Below, in pieces: positions 17,027-28,932 of a stretch of DNA of 32,668 nucleotides. How positions within the stretch are numbered: position 1 is the stretch's first letter; each line of letters begins with the position of its first letter. Origin of the DNA: FEN-1191 sp036490715 (GTDB taxonomy: Bacteria > Pseudomonadota > Gammaproteobacteria > Steroidobacterales > Steroidobacteraceae); NCBI GenBank assembly GCA_036490715.1, contig DASXDL010000008.1, forward strand, positions 1 to 32,668, read 5' to 3'. Under the pieces are notes generated by a model. The model was not told the origin of the DNA. It was given only the letters and a program-made list of their open reading frames with translations, and ran no database searches. A program made the translations under genes and the position numbers.

Positions 17027-18070
17027 GTGATGCAGTGCGCGACACTGCCCGCCATGGCCAAAGCCGCCAAATCACGTCCCGCCGCCCGGCGTGCCAGCAA
17101 GAAATCCTCGGCCGGCCGCAAACTCAAACCGTCCGGTCGCTCGCGTGGCCTGGAAGCTGCCGAGATCGCACTCGAGCCTGAGCACGCCGACATCGTGCTG
17201 CTGGTCGAGGCGATTCAAAAATCCGGCGGCAACCGCCTTGGCACCTATCGCGACCCGCTCGGCGGGCGGCCGTTGGTGTTCGCCACCTTGCCGTTCGGCG
17301 CCATCCAGCCAACGCCGTTTCAGCGCGACCTGTCCCCGACTCACACCAAAAGGCTGTCAGAGAGCATCGAGCAGACCGGCTCGTTTCTGGATCCGCTGAT
17401 CGTGGTGCTGGGCGAAGGCGGCGGCTTCTGGACGCCGAACGGTCGGCATCGGCTGGCTGCCGCGAAGGTGCTGGGGTTGAAGCAGGTCTCGGTGCTGATC
17501 TCACCCGACGAGACCCTGGCGTACCGCATCCTGGCGCTCAATACCGAGAAGGCGCACAACCTCAAGGACCGCAGCCTGGAGGTCATTCGGATGGCGCGCA
17601 GCCTGGCGCGCAAGGAGCCGCATGCGCCGGAGACGCAGTTCGCCGACCGGTTCGAATCGGCCGAGCTGCTGACGCTGGGCATGCTGTACGAGAAGCTGCC
17701 GCGCTTTGCCGGCGGTGCCTACAGCTCGTTCCTGCGCAAGGTCGACCGCTTCGGCAGCCGGCCGCTGCCCGCCGGCTTGCGTGAGCGCGAAGGCTATGCC
17801 GCCCGCCTGCAGGCCATCGATGCCGAGGTCAAGCGCATCATCGGCGAGCTGCAGAAGCGCGGCTTCAAGTCACCGTATCTGCGCAACTACGTGGTGGCGA
17901 GAATCAATCCGGTGCGCTTCCACAAGCAAAAGAAAGGCGATAAGGCGCCGGCCATGCCGATCGGTCAGGCGCTCACGCGCATGACTGCGGCCGCCAAGGG
18001 ATTCAAGTTCGAGTCGGTGTCCAATGCCGATCTGGCCTGGGTCGCGGTCGGCGCCGGCGCCTCGGACTGA
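17027..18070 (+). CDS. ParB N-terminal (ParB/Srx-like) domain protein, orphan
   Basis: This 347-residue protein has a strongly basic, low-complexity N-terminus (residues 10-40, Lys/Arg/Ala/Ser-rich). A ParB-like domain follows: IQPTPFQRD, TKRLSESIEQTGSFLDPLIV and the box NGRHRLAAAKVLGL (138-151), which corresponds to the GERR motif of CTP-binding ParB. The C-terminal half (EAHNLKDRSLEVIRMARSLA onward) is unlike the helix-turn-helix region of chromosomal ParB. It is therefore a ParB-fold protein of unassigned role rather than a partition protein; no parA is adjacent (one lies 11 kb away). The start is GTG at 17027, with ATG at 17030 or 17054 (MAKAAKS) equally possible; none has a clear ribosome binding site. 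Confidence 0.8.
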   Translation: MMQCATLPAMAKAAKSRPAARRASKKSSAGRKLKPSGRSRGLEAAEIALEPEHADIVLLVEAIQKSGGNRLGTYRDPLGGRPLVFATLPFGAIQPTPFQRDLSPTHTKRLSESIEQTGSFLDPLIVVLGEGGGFWTPNGRHRLAAAKVLGLKQVSVLISPDETLAYRILALNTEKAHNLKDRSLEVIRMARSLARKEPHAPETQFADRFESAELLTLGMLYEKLPRFAGGAYSSFLRKVDRFGSRPLPAGLREREGYAARLQAIDAEVKRIIGELQKRGFKSPYLRNYVVARINPVRFHKQKKGDKAPAMPIGQALTRMTAAAKGFKFESVSNADLAWVAVGAGASD

Positions 18071-18106
18071 GCGCCAACAGGTAACCTTGATCGCCTCGGC
18101 CGCGAA

Positions 18107-18808
18107 ATGATGAGCATGCGTATCGCCAACCTAAGTCCCTTATTGTTGACGCTCATGGCCGCGACTGCCTGGGCGCAGCCGGCACCGACCGTGGTCGAGC
18201 TCTACACCTCGGAGGGCTGCAGCTCCTGTCCTCCGGCCGAAGCGCAGGTCGGGGCGCTTGCGCACCAGGACGGGGTGATCGCGCTGGCCTTTCACGTCGA
18301 CTACTGGGACAGCCTCGGGTGGAAAGATCGCTTCGAGGTGCCCGTGGCCGTGCCGCGACAGAAGCAGTACGCGCAGCGGCTGCATCTGTCCACCGTCTAC
18401 ACCCCGCAGCTGGTGATCGATGGCCAACATGATGAGGTCGGCGGCGGCAAGCTCGCCAACTTCAGTGCCGCGCGCGCGCCCGGGGTGCCACTGGATCTGG
18501 CCGTCACTCACGAGCAGCTGCAGATCGCCGTCGGCTCGCAGCCGCAGGCCGCAGCGTGCGACGTGCTGCTCGTGAGCTATCTGCCCGAGGCCACCTCAAA
18601 GGTCACGCGCGGGGAGAATGCCGGACACGAGCTGCACGACTTCAACATCGTGCGTTCATTCACCAATCTCGGCAGCTGGCTGGGGCCAGCGCGCAGCTTC
18701 AGCGTGCCGCTGACTTCCTTGCCGAGCGATGCCACAGCCGTCGCGGTGCTGGTGCAGCAGAAAGATCAGGGCGCCATCGTCGGCGCCGCGAAATACGCTC
18801 TGCGCTGA
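18107..18808 (+). CDS. DUF1223 exported thioredoxin-like protein
   Basis: This 233-residue protein has a signal peptide (about 1-24, ending in AWAQ). The mature start VVELYTSEGCSSCPPAEA is the DUF1223 signature, a thioredoxin-like fold with a Cys38-x-x-Cys41 pair. Further family blocks are FHVDYWDSLGWKD, QKQYAQR and YTPQLVIDGQHDEVGG. DUF1223 proteins are periplasmic or secreted with presumed redox activity; no specific partner is known. The gene stands 36 bases after the ParB-like gene, on the same strand, and is convergent with the NTF2-like gene, with only 8 bases between the stops. The first Met codons (18107, 18110, 18116) are alternative starts that do not change the signal peptide. Confidence 0.88.
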   Translation: MMSMRIANLSPLLLTLMAATAWAQPAPTVVELYTSEGCSSCPPAEAQVGALAHQDGVIALAFHVDYWDSLGWKDRFEVPVAVPRQKQYAQRLHLSTVYTPQLVIDGQHDEVGGGKLANFSAARAPGVPLDLAVTHEQLQIAVGSQPQAAACDVLLVSYLPEATSKVTRGENAGHELHDFNIVRSFTNLGSWLGPARSFSVPLTSLPSDATAVAVLVQQKDQGAIVGAAKYALR

Positions 18809-18816
18809 TTGAAATC

Positions 18817-19269
18817 CTACAGGTCCGCCCAGGCCCAGCCGGTGATGACCCAGCCGGATTCCGCCTTCTTCAGCGACACGGTGATCAGCCCCTTCATGCT
18901 GAAGGGCTTGTCCTTCATGCTGCCGGTAAAGCTGGTCGCCGCCACGACGTACGCGGACTGGCCACTGGCATCGACGTGGCGAACTTTTCCCAGCTTCACC
19001 GAGCCGTTGGTAACTTCATGTGCCGTAGCCCAGGCGCTGAAGTCCTTCGCCCAGGCGGCGCAGGCGCCTTCGCCGTGCCACTCGTGCGGGGGAATATCAT
19101 CGACCAGCGACACCACGCCGCTGCAGCTCGCGGGAGCGAGCTCGCCGCGGTTGAAATCGTCCATCCATTTCTGAATGGCCGCGACTGCGTCGGTCTTGGC
19201 TGATGCGAACGCTTGCCCGCTGGCCAGGACTGCCAGTGCGACCCCGATCAGCACGCTACGAATCGTCAT
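18817..19269 (-). CDS. Exported small NTF2/SnoaL-like protein, function unknown
   Basis: This 150-residue protein has a signal peptide (MTIRSVLIGVALAVLASGQ then AFASA). The mature part begins with IQKWMDDFNRGELAPAS, the opening helix typical of the NTF2/SnoaL-like (DUF4440-type) cone fold, and ends with SGWVITGWAWADL. The block VDDIPPHEWHGEGACAAWAKDF and two Cys (in ASCSG and GACAA) could form a disulfide. No catalytic role can be assigned. The ATG at 19269 is preceded by AGGGGAA at normal spacing; the frame extends 19 codons upstream, but without a signal-peptide-like start. It is divergent from the MFS gene with 60 bases between. Confidence 0.75.
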   Translation of the reverse strand: MTIRSVLIGVALAVLASGQAFASAKTDAVAAIQKWMDDFNRGELAPASCSGVVSLVDDIPPHEWHGEGACAAWAKDFSAWATAHEVTNGSVKLGKVRHVDASGQSAYVVAATSFTGSMKDKPFSMKGLITVSLKKAESGWVITGWAWADL

Positions 19270-19329
19270 TGCTATTCCCCTGTTGGTTTTTAGAGTCTTA
19301 GATCGATTAGCGTAGCAATTGGTCATTGC

Positions 19330-20589
19330 ATGTCAAACACCGCTATGGGGCCACGATGGGTCGCACCGATTTGGTTGATGGGTCTGACCAACTCAATCTT
19401 CGGTATGTACGGCGGCATCATCGTCATCGCATTGCCTCAGCTGCTGAGCATCCGACACGTTCCTGAGACAACGATTGCAGCCATGACCGCGGTCATGGTT
19501 TCACCTGGAATCTGGGCCTTCGTGGTGAGCCCGGTGCTGGATGTCCGCTTCAGCAGGCGCTGGTGGTCGGCGGCGACCACGATCATGGCCGCCGTACTAC
19601 TGGTGTTGGCGCTGCTCGATCTGGATCACCTGTTGCTGGTGGAAACCGTGATGGTCGCGGGCTATTTCATGGCCAGTCTGGCTCAAAGCGCGCTGGGCGG
19701 CTGGCTGTCCAGCATCGTCAGTGCCGAGCAGGAGAACAAGCTCAGTTCCTGGGTCACGTTCGGCAATCTGGGGGCGGGCGGCGCCATCGCCATTGCGGCG
19801 GGCGAACTGATAAGAAATATATCGCCGCCAGTAGCAGCGTTCGTACTCGGCGGACTGATCGTACTTCCCACTGCGGTGTTTCCGTTCATGCCGGCCCCGC
19901 CGCCCGATCGACAGCTCGCTTCAGAGAGCTTCCGTCAGTTTTTCGGCGAAGTGTGGCGCCTTGTGAAGAAAAGAGACGTGTTGATCGCCATCGTACTTTT
20001 CATGGCCCCGGCGGGGACTTTCTCGTTGACCAACTTTCTCGGTGGCATCGGCGACGACTTTCACGCCTCGCCGCATTTTGTTTCGGTCGTGGGCGGCGGC
20101 GGCGTGGTACTGGGCGGCAGTGTCGGGTGTCTGATGTTTCTGCTGATCGATCGACTGTTGCCGCTCCGATTCCTCTACGTGACGGTCGCTCTCCTCGGGT
20201 CGCTGTTTTCACTGCTGTTGATTGTGCTGCCGCGATCGCCGGCGGTGTTCGGCGTGGCCTTCATCGGGGAAAACGTATTTCAGGCCTTGTCGATCACCAT
20301 CACCATCGCGATCGCCTTTGAAACCATCGGTCGGCGCAATCCGCTCGCGGCCACGACGTTTTGCCTGTTGAACTCGGCGTTCAGCATTCCGATCACCTAT
20401 ATGCTGGTCGTCGACGGCTGGGGGTACGGCCAACAGGGGGTTGCCGGCGGCTTCGGGATAGACGGAGTGCTCGGTATTGTTACAAGCGTCGTATTGGGAG
20501 CGCTGCTGCTTTGGATCACACCGTCACGACGATCTTTCCGACTTGCTCGTTGGATTCGAGGAAGCGGTGCGCTTCGACGATCTGACTGA
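19330..20589 (+). CDS. MFS permease, AmpG-like
   Basis: This 419-residue protein has about 12 membrane segments. The N-terminus GLTNSIFGMYGGIIVIALPQLL and the FVVSPVLDVRFSRRWW loop resemble the AmpG/PAT branch of the major facilitator superfamily, which includes muropeptide and acetyl-CoA transporters. Known AmpG is longer (14 segments), so the substrate is open. Third-position G+C looks somewhat lower than in neighbours (for example ATA and AAA codons around 19810-19830), a possible sign of transfer. The last 25 codons (basic tail RRSFRLARWIRGSG) run antisense through the conserved end of the next gene, a 74-base overlap, so the tail is likely acquired read-through. The start has only a poor ribosome binding site. 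Confidence 0.8.
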   Translation: MSNTAMGPRWVAPIWLMGLTNSIFGMYGGIIVIALPQLLSIRHVPETTIAAMTAVMVSPGIWAFVVSPVLDVRFSRRWWSAATTIMAAVLLVLALLDLDHLLLVETVMVAGYFMASLAQSALGGWLSSIVSAEQENKLSSWVTFGNLGAGGAIAIAAGELIRNISPPVAAFVLGGLIVLPTAVFPFMPAPPPDRQLASESFRQFFGEVWRLVKKRDVLIAIVLFMAPAGTFSLTNFLGGIGDDFHASPHFVSVVGGGGVVLGGSVGCLMFLLIDRLLPLRFLYVTVALLGSLFSLLLIVLPRSPAVFGVAFIGENVFQALSITITIAIAFETIGRRNPLAATTFCLLNSAFSIPITYMLVVDGWGYGQQGVAGGFGIDGVLGIVTSVVLGALLLWITPSRRSFRLARWIRGSGALRRSD

Positions 20590-21502
20590 GAGCAAACGAC
20601 CGGGAAATCACCGGCTTCAGATGGCCGGCCGCGAGTCCCTGCAGGATAACGTTCTTCACGCGGGTGAAGCGCTCGGGCTTGTTCCATATCTGGGACGCCA
20701 CCCAGCCACGGATGCTCAGCCCCTTCAACGCCGCCGGCCAGTGCGGGAACGGCGTCGGCTGGCCACTCAGACCGCCATAGACAAAGAGTATGCCTTCCTC
20801 GGCCAGGCACTCGGCGAGCTTCTCAATGAACGGGCCGCCGACCGGATCGAACGCGACGCGCGCGCCCTTGCCACCCGTGATACGCCTCACCTCGGCGACC
20901 ACATCGCTTTCGGCGGTTGCGATCACATGTTGCGCACCCTGCGCTCGCAGCGCCTGCGTCTTGACGCCGTGCCGCGTGAGCGCGATGGGTACGGCGCCTG
21001 CCCAGTTGGCGAGCTGGATGGCGGCGAGTCCGACACTGCTGGAGGCGGCGGGAATCAGCACGAAATCGCCGAGACCGACCCGCGCGACCTCGATGATCGC
21101 GTAAGCGGTGAAGTACTGCATCCAGATGGAGGCAGCCTGCGGCGGCGTCAACCCGGGAGGCGCCGCAATCACGCTGCGCGCGGGAACGATCGCCTTTTGT
21201 GCGTAGACGCCGTACTCGCCAATGGGAAAGGACGGCAGCACGCTCACTTTGTCGCCAACGCTGAAACCCTGCACGCCCTCGCCCAGCGCCTCGACTATTC
21301 CTGCGGCTTCCCAGCCTATCAACGATGGCAGCTTGGGCGGGCGCAGATAGAGGCCGGCGCGATACATCGCCTCGGCGCGGTTGAGGCCGAAGGCTTCCAC
21401 ACGAATCCGAATGTCGCCGGGACCAGGCTGGCCTACGGGCAAATCCTCGATGCGCAGAACTTCCGGGCCGCCGATCTCGTGAAAACGTACGACTTGCGTC
21501 AT
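20516..21502 (-). CDS. Zinc-independent NADPH:quinone oxidoreductase-like MDR dehydrogenase
   Basis: This 328-residue protein has the quinone oxidoreductase layout. The N-terminal GroES-like half contains FHEIGGPEVLRIEDLP, VEAFGLNRAEAMYRAG, IGWEAAGIVEALGEGV and FSVGDKV. The Rossmann half has VLIPAASSSVGLAAIQLA (nucleotide-binding loop), ARVAFDPVGGP and a C-terminal QVGKIVVTV. No Cys/His zinc ligands are seen, consistent with the quinone-reductase branch that reduces quinones or enones with NADPH. The start is preceded by GGCGAGG. It follows gltD by only 15 bases on the same strand, so it is probably co-transcribed with gltBD, an unusual partner. Its 3' end overlaps the opposing MFS gene by 74 bases. 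Confidence 0.88.
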   Translation of the reverse strand: MTQVVRFHEIGGPEVLRIEDLPVGQPGPGDIRIRVEAFGLNRAEAMYRAGLYLRPPKLPSLIGWEAAGIVEALGEGVQGFSVGDKVSVLPSFPIGEYGVYAQKAIVPARSVIAAPPGLTPPQAASIWMQYFTAYAIIEVARVGLGDFVLIPAASSSVGLAAIQLANWAGAVPIALTRHGVKTQALRAQGAQHVIATAESDVVAEVRRITGGKGARVAFDPVGGPFIEKLAECLAEEGILFVYGGLSGQPTPFPHWPAALKGLSIRGWVASQIWNKPERFTRVKNVILQGLAAGHLKPVISRSFALSQIVEAHRFLESNEQVGKIVVTV

Positions 21503-21517
21503 GCCGGCGGCCTCGCC

Positions 21518-22930
21518 CTACACCACCTGAAGATAGTCCAGAATCCCGCGCGCCGCCTCGCGGCCTTCGAAGACCGCAGTGACGACCAAATCCGAGCCGC
21601 GCACCATGTCACCGCCGGCGAACACCTTCGGATTGGTGGTCTGGAATGGCCGCTCACTTGCGGCCGACACCCGCACGCGACCGCCGGCATGTAGGCCGAT
21701 GTCGTGCCGAGCGAACCACTCGGGAGGGCTGGGCAGAAAGCCGAAGGCGACGATCACGCTGTCAGCGTCGATCACGGCTTCCGAGCCCGGAACGTTCTCG
21801 GTCAGGCGTCGGCCTCGCGGGCCGGGTTTGCCCAGCCGCGTGCTCACGACCTTGACGCCCTCCACCTTATCCTGCCCTAAGATCTCGATCGGCTGACAGT
21901 TGAAGCGAAACTCGACGCCCTCTTCCTTGCTGTTCTTGTAGTCACGGCGCGAGCCGGGCATGTTGCGCTCATCGCGCCGGTAGGTGCAGGTCACTGATTC
22001 GGCGCCTTGGCGGATTGCGGTGCGATTGCAGTCCATACCGGTGTCGCCGCCGCCGAGCACCACCACGCGCTTGCCGCTCAGGTCGACGAATTTTTCCTTC
22101 GAGCCATTCAGTCCGAGTTCGTGATTGATATTGGCGACCAGATACGGCAGCGCCTCGTATACGCCGGCCAGGTTCTCGCCCGGAAAGCCGCCGCGCACGT
22201 AATTGTAGGTGCCCATGCCGAGGAACACCGCGTCATGCTCGCGCAGCAGCTCATCGAAGCCGACGTCGGCGCCCACCTCCACTCCGAGCCGAAACTCCAC
22301 GCCCATGCCTTCCATGATCTCTCGCCGCGTCTCGACCACCTGCTTATCGAGCTTGAACGGCGGAATGCCAAAGGTCAGCAGTCCGCCGACGCGCTGGTAG
22401 CGGTCGTAGACGATCGGCTTGACGCCGTTGCGCACCAGGATGTCGGCGCACCCTAGGCCGGCCGGCCCGGCGCCGATGATCGCGACGCGCTTGTCGGTCG
22501 CGCGCACGCCGGACATGTCGGGGCGCCAGCCCTGTTTCAGGGCCTCATCGGTGATGTACTTCTCGATCGAGCCGATGGTGACGGCGCCCAGACCGTCATT
22601 GAGGGTGCAGGCCCCCTCGCACAATCGGTCCTGCGGGCAGATGCGGCCGCATACCTCGGGCAGCGAATTGGTCTGGTGCGACAGCTCGGCCGCCTCGAAC
22701 AGCTTGCCGGCGCTGATCAGGTTCAGCCAGTTGGGAATGTAATTGTGGACCGGACACTTCCACTCGCAGAACGGATTGCCGCACGACAGGCAGCGCCCGG
22801 CCTGCTGCGAGGCCGCATCGGCGTCGTACGGGGTGTAGATCTCGCCGAACACCTTGATGCGATCGGACACCGGCAGCTTGTCCGGCTCGCGCCGCGGAAA
22901 CTCGAGGAACTGAAGCGTCTTGTCGACCAT
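21518..22930 (-). CDS. gltD: Glutamate synthase [NADPH] small subunit
   Basis: This 470-residue beta subunit passes electrons from NADPH via FAD to the large subunit. Two cysteine clusters for [4Fe-4S] centres are visible: C47/C50/C55/C59 (RCLSCGNPFCEWKCP) and C94/C98/C104/C108 (CGRICPQDRLCEGAC). The FAD-binding IIGAGPAGLG is at 151-160 and the NADPH-binding VVLGGGDTGMDC at 289-301. Length and motif order match bacterial GltD. The frame is open upstream of 22930 but runs antisense-like through gltB sequence; the ATG at 22930 begins the conserved MVDKTLQFLEF and lies 5 bases after the gltB stop. GltB and GltD together convert 2-oxoglutarate and glutamine to two glutamates. Confidence 0.95.
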   Translation of the reverse strand: MVDKTLQFLEFPRREPDKLPVSDRIKVFGEIYTPYDADAASQQAGRCLSCGNPFCEWKCPVHNYIPNWLNLISAGKLFEAAELSHQTNSLPEVCGRICPQDRLCEGACTLNDGLGAVTIGSIEKYITDEALKQGWRPDMSGVRATDKRVAIIGAGPAGLGCADILVRNGVKPIVYDRYQRVGGLLTFGIPPFKLDKQVVETRREIMEGMGVEFRLGVEVGADVGFDELLREHDAVFLGMGTYNYVRGGFPGENLAGVYEALPYLVANINHELGLNGSKEKFVDLSGKRVVVLGGGDTGMDCNRTAIRQGAESVTCTYRRDERNMPGSRRDYKNSKEEGVEFRFNCQPIEILGQDKVEGVKVVSTRLGKPGPRGRRLTENVPGSEAVIDADSVIVAFGFLPSPPEWFARHDIGLHAGGRVRVSAASERPFQTTNPKVFAGGDMVRGSDLVVTAVFEGREAARGILDYLQVV

Positions 22931-22935
22931 GACCT

Positions 22936-27405
<4,470 letters not shown>

Positions 27406-27422
27406 CCAGTGACCCTATCTGC

Positions 27423-27478
27423 CGCCTTAAACCAGAAGGCGAGCCGTGTTGGCGCCGTGGGCTGCCGATTCCCACGGC
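27423..27478 (-). promoter_or_regulatory. Two hairpins in the gltB leader
   Basis: CGCCTT (27423-27428) pairs with AAGGCG (27436-27441) and GCCGTGGG (27454-27461) pairs with CCCACGGC (27471-27478). Both stems are perfect and lie 18-73 bases upstream of the gltB start, in the presumed 5' untranslated region. No U-tract follows either on the minus strand, so simple attenuation is not shown. They could be protein or RNA regulatory elements; function is inferred from position only. Confidence 0.4.
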
Positions 27479-27605
27479 CTGACTGCTAGAAACGTGCGAT
27501 TCCGGTAAGTGCCCGGCGGGCAACCCGGATGCCATCCAAATATACCGATCAGCCGTTTCCGGTCAACGGCCAGCGGCCGGCCGCCCGGCTTGCGCCGTGT
27601 TCTTG

Positions 27606-27803
27606 GGGCGCTGCGATTCAGCGAGGATTCAGTAGCCGGTGGTTATCGTGTGTCTCAAGGTGCACAGCCGGCCCATCGAGACTCCCAGCGGCCCATTACC
27701 CCCGCCGCTGACGATTTGAGCCCCGCCCCGACTGGACACCCCGACTCCCCCCGCGACACCGGCGGGTCGGCGCTAAAATTTGCGCCTTCCCGCCGGTGGT
27801 TTC
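27606..27803 (+). repeat. Two-hairpin element, copy 1
   Basis: First of two diverged direct copies about 247-252 bases apart. Conserved blocks are an AGCGA...ATTC segment (27620-27630), CATCG-A-GACTCCC (27674-27686) and TTTGAGCCCCGCCCCG (27715-27730). Two hairpins follow the pattern. Hairpin A is CAGCGGC (27686-27692) / GCCGCTG (27704-27710). Hairpin B is CACCGGCGGG (27757-27766) and GGCGC (27769-27773) / GCGCC (27782-27786) and CCCGCCGGTG (27789-27798), closing loop TAAAATTT. Strand is arbitrary. No reading frame of quality covers it. The rest of 27479-27605 holds GC-rich sequence in which I recognise nothing. Confidence 0.6.
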
Positions 27804-27859
27804 CGACACGCGGACTGCTCGCACGGCGATAGAGAACTGAGAAACATCTCACTGCATCG

Positions 27860-28056
27860 CGCGGCGCGTTTAGCGAAAATTCCTCCGTCGTAGTTTTGCT
27901 TCGACAGACGGCTCCTTAATGCGGCCATCGGACTCCCGGCAAGCCCATATTGCCCGCCGGGTTTGAGCCCCGCCCCGCTTCAAGTCGCCAGACCCCCCGG
28001 CCCGGCGGGTTCGTGCTGAAGTTTGCGCGAACACCGCCGGTGCTTTCCCAACGCCC
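27860..28056 (+). repeat. Two-hairpin element, copy 2
   Basis: Second copy. The conserved blocks are AGCGA...ATTC (27872-27882), CATCGGACTCCC (27926-27937) and an identical TTTGAGCCCCGCCCCG (27962-27977). Hairpin A is CCCGGC (27935-27940) / GCCGGG (27956-27961). Hairpin B is CCGGCGG (28002-28008) and GTTCGTGC (28009-28016) / GCGCGAAC (28025-28032) and CCGCCGG (28034-28040), with loop TGAAGTTT. Stem sequences differ from copy 1 at many positions, yet pairing is kept (one G-T wobble), as expected for a conserved RNA or DNA fold. It ends about 54 bases before slyX. Confidence 0.6.
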
Positions 28057-28109
28057 CTGATCCGCCCAACCGGGCTATCCTCTTCGCCTTTCATTCTTCA
28101 GGGCGCCCG

Positions 28110-28319
28110 ATGTCCGAACCCACGCGGCTCGAACAGATCGAACTCAAGCTCTCGTTTCTGGAGCGCTCACTCAACGAACTGTCCGATACCGTTTTGCGTC
28201 AACAGCGCGAGATCGACGCGCTGCGCACCCGTGAGCGGGAGCTGAAGGAACAGATGGCGCTGCTGGAAGCTAGCAGCTCAGACGACGCAGAGCCGTTCGA
28301 AAGGCCACCGCACTATTGA
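28110..28319 (+). CDS. slyX: SlyX family protein
   Basis: This 69-residue protein is of usual SlyX length. It is a single amphipathic coiled coil (IELKLSFLERSLNELSDTVL with heptad Leu/Ile spacing, then QQREIDALRTRERELKEQM), followed by an acidic linker and the C-terminal PPHY, the hallmark of SlyX. SlyX is a small cytoplasmic protein of unknown function, found mainly in Proteobacteria. The ATG at 28110 has a CAGGG ribosome binding site; the frame is open upstream to 28023, but those residues are unlike the family and cover the hairpin repeat. It converges with the small gene at 28329-28511, with 9 bases between the stops. Confidence 0.92.
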   Translation: MSEPTRLEQIELKLSFLERSLNELSDTVLRQQREIDALRTRERELKEQMALLEASSSDDAEPFERPPHY

Positions 28320-28328
28320 ATGAATCAC

Positions 28329-28511
28329 TTACTGTCGCATGACGTTGCGCCGGGTGCAGTCGTGGCACAGCCGATAGCCGCCATCGCCCCCGCAACGCTC
28401 TTCGCGCGTGATCCGTCTGCCCGGCGGGCAGCCATCATTATTGTGATAGACCCGCTCACGCAGCGGTTTTTGTTTCTCTTGGGTCGAATGGAACGATCGC
28501 ACCTGCGGCAT
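28329..28511 (-). CDS. Small Cys/His-rich protein, possible zinc-binding, function unknown
   Basis: This is a 60-residue protein. The start is well supported: ATG at 28511 is preceded by GGAGGGGG with about 5 bases between GGAGG and ATG, the strongest ribosome binding site in the window. The C-terminal part holds VYHNNDGCPPGRRI and GGDGGYRLCHDC; His, a first Cys and the closing C-x-x-C pair could bind one zinc ion. The pattern HNN..CP.G..I....GG..LC..C resembles short hypothetical proteins I have seen in other proteobacteria, so this is likely a conserved orphan family, but I cannot name it. A longer frame to 28721 exists, without similar support. A nucleic-acid or protein-binding zinc-ribbon role is inference. 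Confidence 0.65.
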   Translation of the reverse strand: MPQVRSFHSTQEKQKPLRERVYHNNDGCPPGRRITREERCGGDGGYRLCHDCTRRNVMRQ

Positions 28512-28932
28512 GGCCCCCTCCACATGGCTACGCGGCCACCGGTCGCAAGGTAGCGGATTACCCGCCGCGGTAAACCTGTAAGAGTTGGCAGTTCGTGCGG
28601 ACGTTCCGATGCAGCTCTCTTCTTCTGTTGCCACGTGAACCGTCTTCGATGTCCGTTCAGGCGCGGCGGCCCCAAAGCGATCCTGAAGATCAGCGCCAGG
28701 GACACTCCCGATCAGTTGCAAGGATCAATAGCATCCGTGCGCTAAACAACTTGCCGGAGAGATAGCGCTGACATCACCAGATCGTCGCAGCGGCGAACGC
28801 TACAGGCGGCTAAGCCTTTGAGCGGCCAATGCAAGTCACCCCGGGCTTAGCGGTTCAATTTGCGACGCTTGCGATACCAGGTGCCGCTGCGTAGATTGCT
28901 TCATTATTGTTTAATTTTCTGCGGATCCTGCG
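28512..28932. other. Non-coding stretch upstream of parA with an inverted repeat
   Basis: No credible gene, tRNA or mobile element was seen in these 421 bases. One inverted repeat stands out: GCTAAGCC (28809-28816) and GGCTTAGC (28844-28851), a perfect 8-bp stem around a 27-base loop, about 80 bases before the parA start. An AT-rich stretch (about 28892-28919, with TTTAAT at 28910-28915) precedes the parA start and probably holds its promoter, though no good -35 box is visible. The inverted repeat could be an operator or a leader hairpin. Confidence 0.4.

Noticed and set aside
27606..28056. CRISPR array or integron attC sites as explanation of the repeated hairpins
   Set aside because: Only two long, diverged copies without regular spacers, no cas genes, and no integrase or recognisable R/L core boxes nearby.
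28325..28705. Longer minus-strand frames covering the small Cys/His gene
   Set aside because: Only the last 60 codons of one frame show a conserved-looking pattern and have a strong ribosome binding site; the rest has no support.
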